The position numbers and the translations under genes are program-made. This document shows, in pieces, positions 61,348 through 64,000 of a DNA stretch of 64,000 bases (the stretch's first letter is position 1; every line of letters begins with the position of its first letter). This DNA is from an uncultured Pelagibacteraceae bacterium (GTDB lineage Bacteria; Pseudomonadota; Alphaproteobacteria; Pelagibacterales; Pelagibacteraceae). The notes under the pieces are model-generated. The model was not told the DNA's origin, did no database searches, and was given only the letters and a program-made list of their open reading frames with translations. The DNA lies in the NCBI GenBank assembly GCA_902558225.1, contig CACEDG010000003.1:1-64000 (forward strand). Direction: 5' to 3'.

Positions 61348-62289
61348 TTATAAAGGTAAGAAACTTGTGTCTACGTTTCCTCTTGGTGTTCCCATTCCTT
61401 TTAAGAATGCATCAAGATTTCCGCTTTCCATTGACTCTTTTGTTTCTTCTGGAGTAAGGAATTTAAATCCACTTAAAGTTTCTTTCATGTCTGCAACTTT
61501 CATTTCAGAAGCTTTTGACATAGAGTTCATATCACTTTTTCCAGCTCTATATCTAGCATTTGCTTCATGAGTTACTTCGATAAAAGTTCTTAGCATTCCA
61601 GGATTTTCCTTCATAAACTTTGTGGTTACAGAAGTAATATCTATTCCTAAAATACCAGCGTCTCTAGCTTCTTGAACTGTAAGCAATCTAGATCCAACAG
61701 CAGTTGCAGCTTTAATAGAGTTACCACCAAATAAACATGCCATCACAACATCACCACTTACTAAAGCAGCAGCTCCTTCTTCAGGATCCATTTGAATAAT
61801 ATCCATCTTTTTTCTATCAGCTCCAACAACCTTCATACTTTCATCAAAAACATACTCTGCCATTGTTCCAAGCGGAACAGCAACTTTTTTACCTTCTAAC
61901 TCAGTAGCATTTGCCTTTGTAATACCAGATGCATTAGATGTTACACATGTTGTACCACCCATTCCGTATTCCATTGCAATATCAACAAGTTTGATAGGTG
62001 CTTTAGATTTTACAGCATTTATGAAAGGAACTAAACCTTGAGAGTATGAGATATCAATATCTCCAGCCAGCATAGCATCAGTCATTGCTCCACCATTTGT
62101 GAAGTTTGTCCACTTCACTGGAACTCCTAGAGCTTTAGCAAAGTTTTTTTTCATCATGTCCTCAAGATTAGGACTTGGCCATTCCAAAAAGTAAGCAACT
62201 CTTACTTCATTCGCAGCAGAATTAGCAACTGAGATTGATAGATTTAGAGCTACAAAACATCCAAGAATAAAACTAATTATTTTTTTCAT
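61348..62289 (-). CDS. tauA: Taurine-type ABC transporter substrate-binding protein
   Basis: The 313-aa protein has a signal peptide (MKKIISFILGCFVALNLSISVANSAANE, cleavage near NSA-ANE). The periplasmic-binding pattern is VRVAYFLEWPSPNLEDMMKKNFAKALGVPVKWTNFTNGGAMTDAMLAGDIDISYSQGLVPFINAVKS, then LEGKKVAVPLGTMAEYVFDESMKVVGADRKKMDIIQMDPEEGAAALVSGDVVMACLFGGNS. It resembles the taurine binders of alphaproteobacteria. It is the first gene of the operon and divergent from the aminotransferase across 180 nt of AT-rich sequence. Confidence 0.9.
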   Translation of the reverse strand: MKKIISFILGCFVALNLSISVANSAANEVRVAYFLEWPSPNLEDMMKKNFAKALGVPVKWTNFTNGGAMTDAMLAGDIDISYSQGLVPFINAVKSKAPIKLVDIAMEYGMGGTTCVTSNASGITKANATELEGKKVAVPLGTMAEYVFDESMKVVGADRKKMDIIQMDPEEGAAALVSGDVVMACLFGGNSIKAATAVGSRLLTVQEARDAGILGIDITSVTTKFMKENPGMLRTFIEVTHEANARYRAGKSDMNSMSKASEMKVADMKETLSGFKFLTPEETKESMESGNLDAFLKGMGTPRGNVDTSFLPL

Positions 62290-62469
62290 TTAATCCTCTT
62301 AGTTGATTATTTATATGTGCTAAGTTTAAAATTAAATTGGTGGATAAGTAAAACAAAAAAGTGTCTAATTTGAATACAACTTTTAGTTGCGTCAATTATT
62401 TTGGTGGTTTATTAAGCTTAAGTAGTCTAAAGAATCTATAAAGCAATAAAATTAAAAACTAATTTACAT

Positions 62470-63816
62470 ATGAGCTCAGAAAAAAGAACATCAGTACCTA
62501 ATTCACTTAATGAACATTGGATGCCATTTACATCTAATAAGGATTTTAAAGAAAATCCAAAGTTGATCGTTGAGGCTAAAGGTGTTTATTTAAAAAACCA
62601 TCATGGTAAAACACAAATTGACGCGAGCTCTGGATTATTTTGTAATCCATTAGGACATGGCAGAAAAGAAATTATCGAAGCAATCACAAACCAATTAAAT
62701 ACCCTAGATTATTGCCAGCCTTTCCAACAAGGGTTTGGTGGATCATTTGAATTAGCAACAAGAATTTCAAAACACACACCAGGAAACTTGAATAAAATTT
62801 TTTATACTATATGTGGATCGACTGCGGTAGAGACTGCAATTAAAATTAGCATTGCTTACCATAAAGCAAGAGGAGAAGGTCAAAGATTTAGATTTGTTGG
62901 ACGAGAGCGTGCTTACCATGGAATGAATATTGGAGCAACATCAGTAGGTGGTATGATCAATAACGTTAAAGCATATGCAAGTGTATTGATGCCAGGTGTT
63001 GTTCACATGAGACATACACATCTAGATGAGCATAAATTTATTTCAGGTCAACCTGAAACAGGTGCTGAGATTGCTAATGACTTAGAGAGAATTTGTACTA
63101 ATTTCGGTTCTGAAAATATTGCAGCATGTATTGTTGAGCCTATTGCTGGCTCTACAGGTACTTTAGTCCCTCCAGTTGGATATTTGCAAAGACTTAGAGA
63201 ACTATGTGACAAACATAAAATACTTTTGATTTTTGATGAAGTTATTACTGGTTGGGGAAGAACTGGTTCAGCTTTTGGAGCTCAAGAATTTGGTGTAACA
63301 CCTGATATTATGACAATGGCAAAAGCAACAACGAATGGAATAGTTCCTTTTGGTGTAGTTGCCTGCAAAGAAGAAATTTATGATGCTGTAATGGATAATA
63401 CTCCAAAAGGTGCAATAGAACTATTTCATGGCTATACATATTCTGGGATTCCAGTTTCAGTAGCTGCAGCATTGGCTGTTCAAGATATTTTTGAAAAAGA
63501 AGACATTTTTAATCGAGCAAAAGAGCTTGCTCCTTATTTCCAAGAAGGTCTATTTTCTCTTAAAGATATTGACGTTGTAGATAATATTAGAGGTTATGGA
63601 ATGATGGGTGGGATAGATATTAAAACTGATGGAAGACCCGGTAAAGCAGGTTTAGCTACTTTCAAACATTGCTATGATGCAGGGGTAAATTTCAAAGCTA
63701 CTGGTGATTGCTTAATTATAGCACCAATGTTTATTTGTGAAAAAAAACATATTGATGAAATCATAGAAAAATTAAGAACTGGAATTACTAATTACGCAAA
63801 GAGTAAAAAGAATTAA
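62470..63816 (+). CDS. Class III aminotransferase, possible taurine:pyruvate aminotransferase
   Basis: The 448-aa PLP enzyme shows the omega-aminotransferase pattern: LNEHWMPFTSNKDFKENPKLIVEAKGVYLKNHHGKTQIDASSGLFCNPLGHG, IFYTICGSTAVETAIKISIAYHKARGEGQRFRFVGRERAYHGMNIGATSVGG, and LLIFDEVITGWGRTGSAFGAQEFGVTPDIMTMAKATTNG with the PLP-binding Lys. It is divergent from tauA and followed by alanine dehydrogenase 9 nt later. That layout fits Tpa, which turns taurine and pyruvate into sulfoacetaldehyde and alanine. Beta-alanine:pyruvate aminotransferase is the main alternative. Confidence 0.86.
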   Translation: MSSEKRTSVPNSLNEHWMPFTSNKDFKENPKLIVEAKGVYLKNHHGKTQIDASSGLFCNPLGHGRKEIIEAITNQLNTLDYCQPFQQGFGGSFELATRISKHTPGNLNKIFYTICGSTAVETAIKISIAYHKARGEGQRFRFVGRERAYHGMNIGATSVGGMINNVKAYASVLMPGVVHMRHTHLDEHKFISGQPETGAEIANDLERICTNFGSENIAACIVEPIAGSTGTLVPPVGYLQRLRELCDKHKILLIFDEVITGWGRTGSAFGAQEFGVTPDIMTMAKATTNGIVPFGVVACKEEIYDAVMDNTPKGAIELFHGYTYSGIPVSVAAALAVQDIFEKEDIFNRAKELAPYFQEGLFSLKDIDVVDNIRGYGMMGGIDIKTDGRPGKAGLATFKHCYDAGVNFKATGDCLIIAPMFICEKKHIDEIIEKLRTGITNYAKSKKN

Positions 63817-63825
63817 ATTTCGTTA

Positions 63826-64000
63826 ATGAGAATTGGCGTTCCTAAAGAAATAAAACCTCAAGAAAATAGAATTGGCCTGACACCGGATAGTGTAAAAACT
63901 CTCGTTTCAGAGGGTCATGAAGTTTTAGTTGAAAATAATGGAGGTTTTGAGGCAGGTTTTGACAATGATCAGTATAAAAATGCTGGTGCAAAAATTATAG
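63826..64000 (+). CDS. ald: Alanine dehydrogenase, partial (cut by window end)
   Basis: The first 58 codons read MRIGVPKEIKPQENRIGLTPDSVKTLVSEGHEVLVE and then GAGFDNDQYKNAGAKI-like sequence, the usual N-terminus of alanine dehydrogenase and its relative pyridine-nucleotide transhydrogenase alpha; the GLTPDSV block favours Ald. It would regenerate pyruvate from the alanine made by the aminotransferase, releasing ammonium. The ORF runs off the 3' edge, so it is not in the track. Confidence 0.82.
   Translation, partial: MRIGVPKEIKPQENRIGLTPDSVKTLVSEGHEVLVENNGGFEAGFDNDQYKNAGAKII

Noticed and set aside
62360-62400. TTGAATACAAC shared between the tauA/aminotransferase gap and the 46.2-kb inverted repeat
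   Set aside because: An 11-nt match in AT-rich DNA is close to chance and the contexts differ, so no common regulator is claimed.

Overview
The window looks like a piece of a SAR11 (Candidatus Pelagibacter type) alphaproteobacterial genome. The grounds are very low GC, near-zero intergenic spacing, frequent 1-14 nt gene overlaps, and gene content typical of that group: sarcosine oxidase soxBDAG, a trimethylamine monooxygenase, GcvT-family demethylases, dimethylglycine dehydrogenase with its own ETF, a betaine/TMAO-type ABC system, FutABC iron uptake and TauABC. No rRNA, tRNA, CRISPR array, transposase, integrase or phage gene was seen. All assignments come from reading the proteins; no database search was run.

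Layout. (1) 1-13.1 kb is a methylated-amine and one-carbon block: an unknown membrane-anchored protein, the ATPase and fused permease of a betaine/TMAO-type transporter, Tmm flavin monooxygenase (convergent), a GpsA-like dehydrogenase, formate-THF ligase, and soxBDAG. (2) 13.1-18 kb is housekeeping: EamA exporter, lipoprotein, Asp/Glu racemase, cold-shock protein, GNAT, purK and purE. (3) 18.1-21.5 kb is an uncharacterised plus-strand operon: an M19-dipeptidase-like protein missing three metal ligands, a 553-aa unknown, a DUF3726-like protein, and a 52-aa CxxC/CxxC protein absent from the ORF track. (4) 21.5-33.4 kb holds a YIP1 protein with a 34-aa membrane peptide, a DmdA-like/MetF-like pair, a miniature APS-kinase-like/nucleotidyltransferase pair, a run of small metabolic genes, and an operon running from dimethylglycine dehydrogenase through etfBA to ETF:quinone oxidoreductase.

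(5) 33.4-37.6 kb has DUF2237, a 2OG-oxygenase-like protein, hisI, folE, an acuI-like acryloyl-CoA reductase and a LysR regulator. (6) 37.6-41.7 kb is iron uptake: a Fur-like palindrome, the Fe3+ binding protein, a new 56-aa Cys-motif ORF, a long mRNA hairpin, permease and ATPase. (7) 41.7-46 kb has AzlCD, a thioredoxin-fold protein, an ETHE1-like hydrolase, DUF4396, a frameshifted methyltransferase and a divergent b561/cytochrome c' pair that starts on a shared CATATG. (8) 45.95-46.33 kb is a structured non-coding interval with a 71-nt inverted repeat and a possible minus-strand leader that could mask a Shine-Dalgarno.

(9) 46.3-52 kb has a TauD/GBBH-like dioxygenase, a HisN/IMPase, a pair of SMR exporters and a chain of seven tiny minus-strand genes. 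(10) 52-55.3 kb has cysK, cysE, a VOC protein, a frameshifted msrB and a LysE exporter. (11) 55.3-64 kb is a sulfonate region: tauABC, an Ldh-family dehydrogenase, a Pta-like enzyme and an HpsN-like (HisD family) dehydrogenase on the minus strand, divergent from a class III aminotransferase and alanine dehydrogenase (cut by the window end).

Together the genes describe a heterotroph that imports methylated amines and sulfonates, strips methyl groups onto tetrahydrofolate, passes electrons through ETF to quinone, and obtains sulfur in reduced or organic form. The best candidates for undescribed biology are the degenerate-M19/DUF3726 operon, the structured leader at 46.1 kb, the long-extension TauC, and the mixed taurine/DHPS-type sulfonate operon.
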